Assembly: GCA_038212095.1 (NCBI GenBank)
Contig: JBBQUW010000010.1
Span: forward strand, 15,167 to 79,166
Direction: 5' to 3'
DNA: 64,000 bases
From: JAICYJ01 sp038212095
GTDB taxonomy: Bacteria > Actinomycetota > Thermoleophilia > Gaiellales > JAICJC01
Numbering within the stretch: the stretch's first letter is position 1; each line of letters opens with the position of its first letter. The translations under genes and the position numbers were made by a program. The notes under the pieces are model-generated. The model was given only the letters and a program-made list of their open reading frames with translations. It did no database searches and was not told where the DNA came from. Below are positions 17,497 through 26,470 of this stretch, piece after piece.

Positions 17497-18353
17497 GTGC
17501 TCCCCTCCCTCGTTTGCAGCGCACGCATGGCGCCGTCGTGATGATCTCGGCCAGGACGCGGAGCGCGCCGGGCCAGCTCGTCGATGTGCTCGGCGGTCTC
17601 CTCGACCGCCCGTTGCAACCACAGCCGCCCCTTCTCAGCGGTGGCGACGGTTGCGTCCCCGATCACGCCTGACTCAGTCCACCCGCTCCACTGCCCCTTG
17701 ATCGAGAGCGGGCCGTCCGTCCAGTCCATCCACACGGTGTCGGAGTCCCACTCGGGGATCTCCCGCACCGCCTTGTCCATCTGCACCAGCTCGGGACGGA
17801 TCGCGAGGTAGAGCGACGTCTCCAGCTCGCAGGCGTGGGCGATGCCGCCGGGACTGTCGCTGTCTCGGGTGCGCTCGAGCAGCTCCATCGAGGAGGGCGT
17901 CGAGAGGTACCAGAAGGTTGCCGCCAGCACGTCGCGTCGTTCCAGCATCAGCAGCCGCGCGGCCATCTCGACCAGCGGCACGTTCGAGCCGTGGCCGTTG
18001 ACGAACAGGATGCGGCGAAAGCCGTGGTGGATCAGGCTCTTGCCGATGTCCAGCAGGTACTCGACGAACCTGTTCCACTCGATCGTGATCGAGCCCGGGA
18101 AGTCCATGTGGTGCGGCGTGTAGCCATGGGTGACGGTGGGCAGGAGCAGCGCGGCGCCAGGGCGCGCCTGCACGGCGCGCTCCGCCAGCGTCTCGGCGAT
18201 CACAGCATCTGTATCGATCGGCAGGTGGTGGCCGTGATCTTCCAGCGTCGCCACCGGGATCACACAGACCGGATCCTCGGCCGCCCGCGCGGCGACCTCG
18301 GGCCAGGTCAGCTCGGCGTACCGGTGGGTTGCTGGAGGAGGGTCAGAAGGCAT
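17493..18353 (-). CDS. Creatininase family amidohydrolase
   Basis: Metal-dependent cyclic-amide hydrolase fold, 286 residues. Predicted metal ligands lie in LEDHGHHLPIDTDAV (Glu38, His40, Asp49) with NGHGSN and the CELETS glutamate later. The family includes creatinine amidohydrolase, the formamide hydrolase of riboflavin/F420 pathways (ArfB) and mycofactocin MftE. The operon context with a peptide importer and other amide hydrolases points to catabolism rather than cofactor synthesis. It starts inside the last 11 bp of the C45 gene. Confidence 0.86.
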   Translation of the reverse strand: MPSDPPPATHRYAELTWPEVAARAAEDPVCVIPVATLEDHGHHLPIDTDAVIAETLAERAVQARPGAALLLPTVTHGYTPHHMDFPGSITIEWNRFVEYLLDIGKSLIHHGFRRILFVNGHGSNVPLVEMAARLLMLERRDVLAATFWYLSTPSSMELLERTRDSDSPGGIAHACELETSLYLAIRPELVQMDKAVREIPEWDSDTVWMDWTDGPLSIKGQWSGWTESGVIGDATVATAEKGRLWLQRAVEETAEHIDELARRAPRPGRDHHDGAMRALQTREGST

Positions 18354-19404
18354 ACAGCTGGTCGTCAGAGTCGCATGGGTTACCGCGACCGTACGTGATC
18401 TCTCCCTCTGTGACGTCGGCGATGCACCAAAAGACAGTCTTGGTCTGAGAATCCGCCTGCGGGTGCCGGCAGATCGAGTCCGGCGCGTCGCGGTGATCGC
18501 TCAGCGCGGCCCGAAGATCCGCCGCCGTGATCGTGTTGTGCGTCAACCATCCGAGCGCGCGACGATACCGGACGTCAGAGCGTGCTGCATAGGCAACGTC
18601 GCCCTCGTAGCGCCGCATGCGGTCGCTGACGTAGTGGTTGGTGTGGGCCAGCGTGCCGCGGGCGTCCGGCCGCAGCAGCTCGGCGTCGGTGGCGGAGCCC
18701 TCGACGTCGATCACGTTGCCGTCCCGGTGGCTGAGCACGTTGTTGTACGACGAGGCCCGCAGGGGATGCAGCGCTGCGGCCACCGCCTCGTCCAGCGTGC
18801 GCCGGCGGAGGATGTCTCGCACCTGCAGCAGCCGCGGGATACCGACCCGGTTGTCGTTGGGCGTCAGCTCGTTGCCCGTCAGGGCGAGGCCGGCGGAGTT
18901 GAAGCCGACGCTGATCCACGAACCGACGCCGATCGTGAACAGCACAGGATCGCCGTCCACACGCCACTCGATCGCGATCAGGTCGCGCTCGCTGTCGGCG
19001 GAGAGGTCGTTGGTGTGGGCAACCCACAGGTGGCCGTCGGCGGTCGCGGGCGGACACGCGACCAGGTCGGAGCAGCCGCGAGCCGGCTCAGGCGCAGGCT
19101 CGTCGAGCTCCTCGATCCCGGCCGCAAACAGCGCTAAGGGGTCGACGCCGGCGCCGCGGGCGACGCCGTCCAGCTCCTCCACCAGCCACGGCAGCTCACG
19201 CCGCGTGACCTCCCGATAGGGCTGGGCGGCTGCCAGGGCGGCCGGTGAGAGCCCGCGACAGCGGCGGCCGATCGGCTCGCCGCACGCCGCGCCGATCTGC
19301 TCGCCCACGGCGGCGAGGCTGCCGACGACACGCAGCAGCTCGATTGGACGCGGCCGGGCCGTCTCAGCCACCGCTGCCGATCCAGCGGGCGACGATGGCA
19401 GCAC
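18343..19404 (-). CDS. C45 family autoproteolytic acyltransferase/hydrolase
   Basis: Ntn-hydrolase related to isopenicillin-N acyltransferase and other C45 amide hydrolases; 353 residues from GTG 19404. The predicted nucleophile that becomes the mature N-terminus is Cys111 in PARGCSDLVACPP. Downstream come HTNDLSAD and GSWISVGFNSAGLALTGNEL, both characteristic of the family. It is the first enzyme gene of the importer operon, after the PASTA-type gene. Likely role: hydrolysis of an acyl-amide or beta-lactam-like bond, which is inference from family and neighbours. Confidence 0.82.
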   Translation of the reverse strand: MLPSSPAGSAAVAETARPRPIELLRVVGSLAAVGEQIGAACGEPIGRRCRGLSPAALAAAQPYREVTRRELPWLVEELDGVARGAGVDPLALFAAGIEELDEPAPEPARGCSDLVACPPATADGHLWVAHTNDLSADSERDLIAIEWRVDGDPVLFTIGVGSWISVGFNSAGLALTGNELTPNDNRVGIPRLLQVRDILRRRTLDEAVAAALHPLRASSYNNVLSHRDGNVIDVEGSATDAELLRPDARGTLAHTNHYVSDRMRRYEGDVAYAARSDVRYRRALGWLTHNTITAADLRAALSDHRDAPDSICRHPQADSQTKTVFWCIADVTEGEITYGRGNPCDSDDQLYAF

Positions 19405-19416
19405 CCAGCGGCTCCA

Positions 19417-19992
19417 TCACGGCTGGGGTGGCCTGCTGCCGACCACCAGCGTGATCGTGGATCCGGGCCCGTAGGTACCGTCGGTGGAGTAGCCGGTGGC
19501 GCGCAGCACGGTGCCGCGGGCGCCGTATGACACCCGCCTGATCACGTAGCGAACCGGCCCGTGGCGGTCGAACAGAGCCCGCGCCCGTGTCAGCGGCAGC
19601 CCGACCACCGCCGGGAACGGCGATCCTCGCCCACCCGCCGCCTGTGCCCGGTCTCCCAGTGCGATGCCGGTCGCGATCAGCACGACGCCGGCGGCGAACG
19701 CGGCCGCGACGGCCGCCACGGCGGCGTCTCGGCGCAGCGCGGCCACCACCACCAGCGCCAGGCCGGCCAGCAGCACCACCGCCATCAGCACCGATCCGCC
19801 GGCGCCGGACAGCGCCGCCAGCGCGACCACTGCCACAGCGGCGGCGATCGCCACCCCATCCCACGGCAGCTGCGGCGGACGCGAGCGCGCGCGACTGCGG
19901 CGGCGGCGCAGCGCGGCTGCAGCGGTCGGCGGCGGCGGCTCGTCGGTCGGCTGCATCGACGCGTCGTCTGCGGTCGGTGGCTGTTCGCTCAT
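19417..19992 (-). CDS. Membrane protein with C-terminal PASTA-like domain
   Basis: 191 residues from ATG 19992. A Pro-rich, then Arg-rich cytoplasmic start is followed by three hydrophobic helices (VAIAAAVAVVALAALSG, VLMAVVLLAGLALVVVAAL, AAVAAAFAAGVVLIATGIAL) and an extracytoplasmic C-terminal domain. The latter (FPAVVGLPLTRARALFDRHG to the STDGTYGPGSTITLVVG ending) resembles a single PASTA repeat. PASTA domains usually bind cell-wall fragments. The gene is 12 bp upstream of the C45 gene and may be the promoter-proximal member of that operon. Confidence 0.65.
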   Translation of the reverse strand: MSEQPPTADDASMQPTDEPPPPTAAAALRRRRSRARSRPPQLPWDGVAIAAAVAVVALAALSGAGGSVLMAVVLLAGLALVVVAALRRDAAVAAVAAAFAAGVVLIATGIALGDRAQAAGGRGSPFPAVVGLPLTRARALFDRHGPVRYVIRRVSYGARGTVLRATGYSTDGTYGPGSTITLVVGSRPPQP

Positions 19993-20006
19993 CGTCGCAA
20001 CCATAA

Positions 20007-20030
20007 CCTCCCGCTGATTGAGACGGGAGG
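20007..20030. promoter_or_regulatory. Inverted repeat between divergent genes, candidate GntR operator
   Basis: CCTCCCG and CGGGAGG form a perfect 7-bp inverted repeat separated by 10 bp, in the 58-bp gap between the minus-strand operon start and gntR. TTGAGA (20018-20023) and TATAGA (20039-20044) flank or overlap it and could be the gntR -35/-10, although the 15-bp spacer is short. The -10 position would start transcription at the ATG (leaderless). Autoregulation and control of the operon by the GntR protein is inferred from position. Confidence 0.45.
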
Positions 20031-20050
20031 CAACGTGGTATAGATCGTTA

Positions 20051-20785
20051 ATGGTGTCAACAGGGTCAACCCGTCCCTCGCCGCGCTACCGGCAGGTCGC
20101 CGACATGCTCGAGTCCGACATCGTCTCGGGCGCGCTGCAGACCGGCCAGCGCGTGCCATCCGAGCGATCGATCGCCGAGCAGCATGGGCTCTCTCGCATG
20201 ACCGCCCGCCAGGCCGTCGAGCTGCTCGTGCGCCGCGGCGTCGTCTACCGCCGCCCCGGATCGGGGACGTACGTCGCACCGGCGCGCGTCGTGCACACGC
20301 TCCAGCGTCTGGCGGGCTTCTCGGAGCAGATGCGATCGCAGGGCATCGAACCCGGCGGCCGCCTGCTGGCGGCACAGCTGTGCGAAAACCCCGATCCGCA
20401 CATCGAGGATGCGATGGGGCTGGCAGACGGTGAGCGCTACTGGCGGTTGCGGCGGGTGCGCCTGGGCGATGGCCAGCCACTGCTGGTCGAGCTCTCGCAC
20501 CTGCCCGCGGCGATCTTCCCGGCCCTCACGGAGCACGACCTCGGGCACGGCTCGCTGTACGACCTGATGCGCTCGCAGTACGGCGTCGATCCCGTACGCG
20601 CCCACGAGACGATCGAGACGACGGCCTGCGAGCCGGATGACGCCCGCCACCTGCAGACCCGCCCCGGCGCCCCCGCGATCGTGGTGACGCGGCTCGCCTA
20701 CGACGCGAGCGGCCGCGTGGTCGAGCATGCCCGCGACGTGTTCCGCGGCGATCGCGCGCGGTTCGTGGTCGACCTCACCAGCTGA
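20051..20785 (+). CDS. GntR family transcriptional regulator with UTRA ligand domain (HutC subfamily)
   Basis: 244 residues from ATG 20051. The N-terminal winged helix (about residues 5-75) carries YRQVADMLESDI, GQRVPSERSIAEQHGLSRMT and GVVYRRPGSGTYVA, typical of GntR. The C-terminal UTRA domain (about residues 85-240) binds small effectors; RYWRLRRVRLGDGQPLLVEL and HARDVFRGDRARFVVDL are characteristic. It diverges from the peptide/amide operon and is the obvious candidate regulator. The effector is unknown. Confidence 0.9.
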   Translation: MVSTGSTRPSPRYRQVADMLESDIVSGALQTGQRVPSERSIAEQHGLSRMTARQAVELLVRRGVVYRRPGSGTYVAPARVVHTLQRLAGFSEQMRSQGIEPGGRLLAAQLCENPDPHIEDAMGLADGERYWRLRRVRLGDGQPLLVELSHLPAAIFPALTEHDLGHGSLYDLMRSQYGVDPVRAHETIETTACEPDDARHLQTRPGAPAIVVTRLAYDASGRVVEHARDVFRGDRARFVVDLTS

Positions 20786-20786
20786 G

Positions 20787-22694
<1,908 letters not shown>

Positions 22695-22764
22695 GGCAGC
22701 GCAGCATACCGAGGGGCGTCGCCACGGTCGGCCACGTGCGCGGATGATCATCTAGGCTGGCCGC

Positions 22765-23952
22765 ATGCTGGCGATCACGATCGTGCTGGCGGTGCTGCTG
22801 GCGCTCGCGCTGGCGACGATCGCGCGCCGCGAGATCGAGCGGCGCCGCGCGCTGGCGACGCTGGGCGGCAACGACCTGGCGGCGTCCGCGCGGATGGCGA
22901 TGGAGGGCCGCTGCGACCGCTCCCAGCTTGATGCGGCGCTGGCGCTGCGCGACGCGATCATGGCGGCCTCCCCCACGCCGGTGCTGCTGTTCGATCGCTC
23001 GGCGCGGCTGGTGCGAACCAACGACGCCGCCCGGGAGGCGCTCCCGGATATGGAGATCGGCGCCACGCTCGCGTTGCAGCGAGTGGCTACGGCGGTGCAT
23101 GAGGCGTTGGCCGGGCGTCAGCCACGCCCGTTCGAGGTGACGGTGTACGAGCCGGAGCGGCGCCGGTTCCACGTCCACCTCTCCACCTACAGCGACCAGG
23201 GCGCCCGAGCCTGCGCGGTGGTGCTGGCGGACGAGAGCGCCGAGGCCGACTACCGCGATGCACGGCGACTCTTCTCGGCCGGCGTCTCGCACGAGCTGCG
23301 CACGCCGTTGGCGCGGATGCTGGCGTTGGTGGACACGCTCTCGCTGCCGCCGGACGAGGCTGAGCGCGAGGAACTGCTGGATCAGATGCGGCGCGAGGTG
23401 GACGCGATGCGGCAGCTGATCGAGGACATGATGCTGCTGACGCGGCTGGAGAGCGAGGGCGTCGGTGAGGGCGAGCTGGTGGACGTCGCCGTAGCGGTGG
23501 CAGACAGCGTGCAGCGTCACGGTTCCGCGGCCCGCGCGGCGGGTATCGGGCTGGACGGCACGGTGCCCGCGGCCGTGGTCACGGTGATGCCGAAGCGGCT
23601 GTTCGAGGTCGTGCTGGACAACCTGATCGAGAACGCGATCCGCCACGGTGGGCCCGGCACCCGCGTGGACGTGCGCGCCCGCGGCGTTGCCGGCGCAGTC
23701 GAGCTGGAGGTCGAGGACACCGGCGCCGGCATCCCGGCGGAGCACCTGGGCAAGGTGTTTGAACGCTTCCACCGCGTCGAGGGATCGCGCACGGCGCCCG
23801 GCACCGGCCTGGGCCTGGCGATCGTCAAGCACATCGCCGAAGCACGCCGCGGACGAGTCGCGATCGAGAGCGTCGAGGGGCAGGGCACGACGGTGCGGGT
23901 GGTGCTGCCGGCGCCCGAGGCGGCCGGCGCCGGCTCGGCACCGGCTACGTAA
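22765..23952 (+). CDS. Membrane sensor histidine kinase (PhoR-like)
   Basis: 395 residues. One N-terminal helix (LAITIVLAVLLALALATIA) anchors the protein; a PAS-like domain (about 60-160) follows without an extracellular loop. The HisKA box FSAGVSHELRTPLARM has phospho-acceptor His176. ATPase boxes: N-box NLIENAIRHGG, G1 VEDTGAGIP, F-box VFERFHRV and G2 GTGLGLAIVKHIAEA. The likely partner is the PhoB-like regulator at 24462-25166, unusually encoded on the opposite strand with an ASCH gene between. Confidence 0.93.
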   Translation: MLAITIVLAVLLALALATIARREIERRRALATLGGNDLAASARMAMEGRCDRSQLDAALALRDAIMAASPTPVLLFDRSARLVRTNDAAREALPDMEIGATLALQRVATAVHEALAGRQPRPFEVTVYEPERRRFHVHLSTYSDQGARACAVVLADESAEADYRDARRLFSAGVSHELRTPLARMLALVDTLSLPPDEAEREELLDQMRREVDAMRQLIEDMMLLTRLESEGVGEGELVDVAVAVADSVQRHGSAARAAGIGLDGTVPAAVVTVMPKRLFEVVLDNLIENAIRHGGPGTRVDVRARGVAGAVELEVEDTGAGIPAEHLGKVFERFHRVEGSRTAPGTGLGLAIVKHIAEARRGRVAIESVEGQGTTVRVVLPAPEAAGAGSAPAT

Positions 23953-23980
23953 CGTCGCCTTTGGCCGGTAGAGTTGACCG

Positions 23981-24457
23981 GTGCAGTCCGACCCTCTCGA
24001 AGCGGCGTCCAACCCCTCCGTTGAGCGGTTCTGGCGTGAGTTCGTCGCCGCCACCGGCATCGATGGCCCGTACACCGCATGGGCGTTCGGCAGCGATGCG
24101 ACCGGGCTCGGCCGGCTCGTCAGGGACGGTCCCAAGCGGGCCACGGCCAGCAACTACTCATGGTATCGGGACGACGGCGAGCCGATGCCGGCGGTCGGCG
24201 AGATCTCGGTGGTGCTCGACGGCGCCGGCGAGCCCCTGTGCGTGATCCGCACCACCTCGGTCGAGGTGCGACGGTTCGGCGATGTCGACGAGGAGTTCGC
24301 GTGGACCGAGGGGGAGGGCGATCGCAGCCTCGCGCACTGGCGCGAGGCGCACCTCGAGTTCTTCGCCGGCGAGGGTCGCCCGGTTGACGACGAGAGCCAG
24401 GTCGTGCTGCAGCGGTTCGAGCTGCTGTGGCCCGGCGCCGACAACGCCCGTCGCTAG
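23981..24457 (+). CDS. ASCH domain protein
   Basis: 158 residues from GTG 23981. ASCH domains have a PUA-like beta-barrel and are thought to bind RNA or modified nucleosides; some are N4-acetylcytidine amidohydrolases. Recognisable: AWAFGSDATGLGRLVRDGPKRATAS near the start (in part), then CVIRTTSVEVRRFGDVDEEFA and the GEGDRSLAHWREAHLEFF segment. It is 28 bp after the histidine kinase gene, probably cotranscribed. Confidence 0.88.
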   Translation: MQSDPLEAASNPSVERFWREFVAATGIDGPYTAWAFGSDATGLGRLVRDGPKRATASNYSWYRDDGEPMPAVGEISVVLDGAGEPLCVIRTTSVEVRRFGDVDEEFAWTEGEGDRSLAHWREAHLEFFAGEGRPVDDESQVVLQRFELLWPGADNARR

Positions 24458-24461
24458 CGCA

Positions 24462-25166
24462 TCACGCCTCCCTCTTCGCCTCCGCGCCGAACCGGTATCC
24501 CACCCCGTAGTGCGTCTGGATGTAGGTGAACCGCGCCGCACGGCGGTCGATCTTGTCTCGCAGCTTGCGCACGCACACGTCGACGGTTCGGTCGCGGTGG
24601 CGGTGGGGGATCCCCCACACCCGCTGCTGCAGCTGGTCGCGCGACAGCGCCTTGCCATGCTCGCTGGCCAGCACGTACAGCAGCCGAAACTCGGTCGCGG
24701 TCAGGCCAACGTCCTCGCCGTCCAGCAAGGCAGCGTGCAGGTCGGGGTCGATCACCAGCCCGTCCACCTCGATCCGCTCGGCGCCCGCGCTGGCGGGTGA
24801 CATGCCGGCCCGCCGCAGCACCGCCTCGACCCGCGCCACCAGCTCGCGCATGCCGAACGGCTTGGAGAGATAGTCGTCCCCGCCGATGCCGAGCGCGTGC
24901 ACCTTGTCGTGCTCCGAGCCCCGCGCGCTGACGATCACGATCGGCGTCTCGATGCCCTCGCCACGCAGCGTCTCGACGATGCTCCAGCCATCCGTGCCAG
25001 GCAGCATCAGGTCGACCACCGCGACGTCCGGCCGCTCGAACCGCAGCTTGGCCAGCGCGCGGTCGCCGTCCTCGGCAACCTCGACGTCCATGCCCGCCCG
25101 GCGCAGGTGCGTGGCCATCGCATTTGCGATCACGCGGTCGTCCTCTGCGATCAGTACCCGTGGCAT
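24462..25166 (-). CDS. OmpR/PhoB-family response regulator
   Basis: 234 residues. Receiver domain (1-120) with the acidic pocket AEDD (residues 7-10), phospho-acceptor Asp52 in VVDLMLPGTDG, and the Lys in YLSKPFG. The C-terminal winged-helix DNA-binding domain contains LTATEFRLLYVLASEHGKA and YIQTHYGVGYRF. The gene converges on the kinase/ASCH pair. Its 136-nt leader contains a structured RNA also found before the NUDIX gene (25195-25302), so post-transcriptional control is likely. Confidence 0.94.
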   Translation of the reverse strand: MPRVLIAEDDRVIANAMATHLRRAGMDVEVAEDGDRALAKLRFERPDVAVVDLMLPGTDGWSIVETLRGEGIETPIVIVSARGSEHDKVHALGIGGDDYLSKPFGMRELVARVEAVLRRAGMSPASAGAERIEVDGLVIDPDLHAALLDGEDVGLTATEFRLLYVLASEHGKALSRDQLQQRVWGIPHRHRDRTVDVCVRKLRDKIDRRAARFTYIQTHYGVGYRFGAEAKREA

Positions 25167-25194
25167 GAGATGGCCAATGGTAAACGGGACCAGA

Positions 25195-25302
25195 GATTCG
25201 CCGCCCCGGCTTGCCTTTTGTCCCTCGATCGAACGGACTTTCGAGTCACCTCTACGGCCCGTCCGCTCGGTTTCAACCTACTCGGCTGCCCTGAGCGGCG
25301 CA
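25195..25302 (-). promoter_or_regulatory. Candidate cis-regulatory leader RNA, copy A (before the response regulator gene)
   Basis: About 108 nt transcribed leftward, 84% identical without gaps to 25791-25898. Closing stem: GCCGCU (25299-25294) pairs with GGCGGC near 25204-25199, extended by GGC/GCC and GCC/GGC around a small A/AA internal loop. Inside lie the invariant GAGTAGGTTGAAACCG and a CGAA-loop hairpin whose stem is GACT/AGTC here but AACC/GGTT in copy B, two compensatory base-pair changes. The start ATG of the response regulator is 29 nt beyond the element. I do not recognise a known riboswitch class. Confidence 0.7.
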
Positions 25303-25308
25303 CACGGG

Positions 25309-25337
25309 AACATACGACCGGGTGCCCCACCCTGCAA
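25309..25337 (-). promoter_or_regulatory. Promoter of the response regulator gene
   Basis: Minus-strand TTGCAG (25337-25332), 17-bp spacer, TATGTT (25314-25309). The predicted start, about 25302, coincides with the 5' edge of the structured leader. The same arrangement occurs before the NUDIX gene. Confidence 0.6.
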
Positions 25338-25378
25338 GCCACAACGTCGCAAAATGCGAACGTTTTGTGCCGCCGTGG

Positions 25379-25783
25379 TCACCAGCGGTCGAGCACCTCA
25401 CGATCTCGGTCGTAGCTGAGCAGCTCGCGAGCGGCCGCCCGGTCGAGCCAGCGCAGCTCGTCCACCTCATCGCCCGGTTCGAACTCGCCGCCCTGGTCTC
25501 GCATCACGAAGTAGCGCACCACCTTCGGTGCCACCACCCCGCGCCGCTCTGTCAGGTACTCGATCGTCCCCAGGTCGCGCTCGATCACGCCGGTGTGGCC
25601 CGTCTCCTCCCACACCTCGCGCCGCGCCGCCGCGCGATCATCTTCGCCCGGATCGTTCTTGCCCTTGGGCAGCGTCCAGTCGTCGTAGCGCGGCCGGTGG
25701 ACGATCGCGACGGCACCGTCACGCACCAGCACGGCGCCGGCGGCACGGACGATATCGGGGGGAGCCTCTGCCATCGCCTGCAC
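25379..25783 (-). CDS. NUDIX hydrolase (MutT-like)
   Basis: Hydrolyses a nucleoside diphosphate linked to another moiety; 134 residues. The Nudix box is complete: Gly41, Glu47, Arg55-Glu56, Glu59-Glu60 and Gly62 within GKNDPGEDD and RREVWEETG. The start is GTG 25783 or ATG 25774; neither has a clear ribosome site. The short length and the WTLPKGKNDPGED segment resemble house-cleaning or diadenosine-polyphosphate hydrolases, but the substrate is open. The leader carries copy B of the structured RNA. Confidence 0.92.
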   Translation of the reverse strand: MQAMAEAPPDIVRAAGAVLVRDGAVAIVHRPRYDDWTLPKGKNDPGEDDRAAARREVWEETGHTGVIERDLGTIEYLTERRGVVAPKVVRYFVMRDQGGEFEPGDEVDELRWLDRAAARELLSYDRDREVLDRW

Positions 25784-25790
25784 GATTAAA

Positions 25791-25899
25791 GAGGTTCGCC
25801 GCCCCGGCTTGCCTTTCGTCCACCGGCCGAACGAACCTTCGGGTTGCCCCTACGACCCGTCCGCCCGGTTTCAACCTACTCGACTGCCCTCGGCGGCGC
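25791..25899 (-). promoter_or_regulatory. Candidate cis-regulatory leader RNA, copy B (before the NUDIX gene)
   Basis: Second copy of the element at 25195-25302, in the same orientation relative to its gene. The closing stem is GCCGCC/GGCGGC (C-G where copy A has U-G). The CGAA-loop hairpin is AACC/GGTT. The 3' part CGAAAGGCAAGCCGGGGCGG is nearly invariant. The NUDIX start lies only 8-17 nt downstream, so a conformational switch could affect ribosome access. Confidence 0.7.
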
Positions 25900-25905
25900 A
25901 GACAC

Positions 25906-25934
25906 ACCGTACGTCACGCGTCCACGAATTGCAA
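25906..25934 (-). promoter_or_regulatory. Promoter of the NUDIX gene
   Basis: Minus-strand TTGCAA (25934-25929), 17-bp spacer, TACGGT (25911-25906), predicted start about 25899 at the first base of the leader element. It matches the promoter of the response regulator gene in spacing, sequence and distance to the RNA. Confidence 0.6.
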
Positions 25935-25974
25935 GCGCAGAAGCGGCGCCATATCGAGTGCCGCGGAGGAGTCG

Positions 25975-26421
25975 CTACGCTCGTCGTCGCGGGCCCAGCC
26001 CGGCGACCCAGAACACCAGGCCGACGAGGCCAACCAGGCCCAGCACGAGCGCCGAGAAGCCCCACAGCAGGCCGCGGTCGCCGCCGACGATCACGCCCAC
26101 CACCAGCATCGCGATCGCCAGCACGCCGAACGCCTGGGTGGCGACGAACGGCCCCGGCAGCCCGGCCGGCGTGATCGGCGTCGCGGCACGGCTCAGCCGA
26201 CTGGGATCGGCCTCGTCCTTGCGCCGGCTGCGCACGGCAAGCGCGACGATGCCGCCGAGCACCACCAGCACATAGATCACCTGTGACCAGAAGTCGCCCA
26301 CCCAGTCCACCAGGTATGTGAACAGCACGATCAGGCCGACCGCGGCGGCGGTTGCCCCCACCGCCACGCCGATCGACGTCTGCCAGTCGTACACCGCCGG
26401 CGGCTGTCGCTGCTCGCTCAT
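25975..26421 (-). CDS. Four-helix membrane protein, unknown function
   Basis: 148 residues from ATG 26421. Four predicted transmembrane segments: VAVGATAAAVGLIVLFTYLV, QVIYVLVVLGGIVALAV, FGVLAIAMLVVGVIVGG and LWGFSALVLGLVGLVGLVFW. A short polar loop with RSRRKDEADPSR separates the pairs. No catalytic motif is visible. It is monocistronic or ends the transcript from the propeller gene upstream (50 bp gap). Confidence 0.65.
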   Translation of the reverse strand: MSEQRQPPAVYDWQTSIGVAVGATAAAVGLIVLFTYLVDWVGDFWSQVIYVLVVLGGIVALAVRSRRKDEADPSRLSRAATPITPAGLPGPFVATQAFGVLAIAMLVVGVIVGGDRGLLWGFSALVLGLVGLVGLVFWVAGLGPRRRA

Positions 26422-26470
26422 CGCTGGCAAGATTACCGCAGGTCGTCGACGGCGCGGTGTGGCATCCCGT

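Noticed and set aside
25195..25302. GEMM-I cyclic-di-GMP, ydaO cyclic-di-AMP, TPP, cobalamin or FMN riboswitch
   Set aside because: Core motifs of these classes as I know them are not found in either copy; a covariance search would be needed to exclude divergent members.
25195..25930. Paired repeats interpreted as insertion-sequence or transposon ends flanking the NUDIX gene
   Set aside because: They are direct, not inverted, lack target-site duplications or a transposase, and show stem-preserving substitutions and matched promoters.
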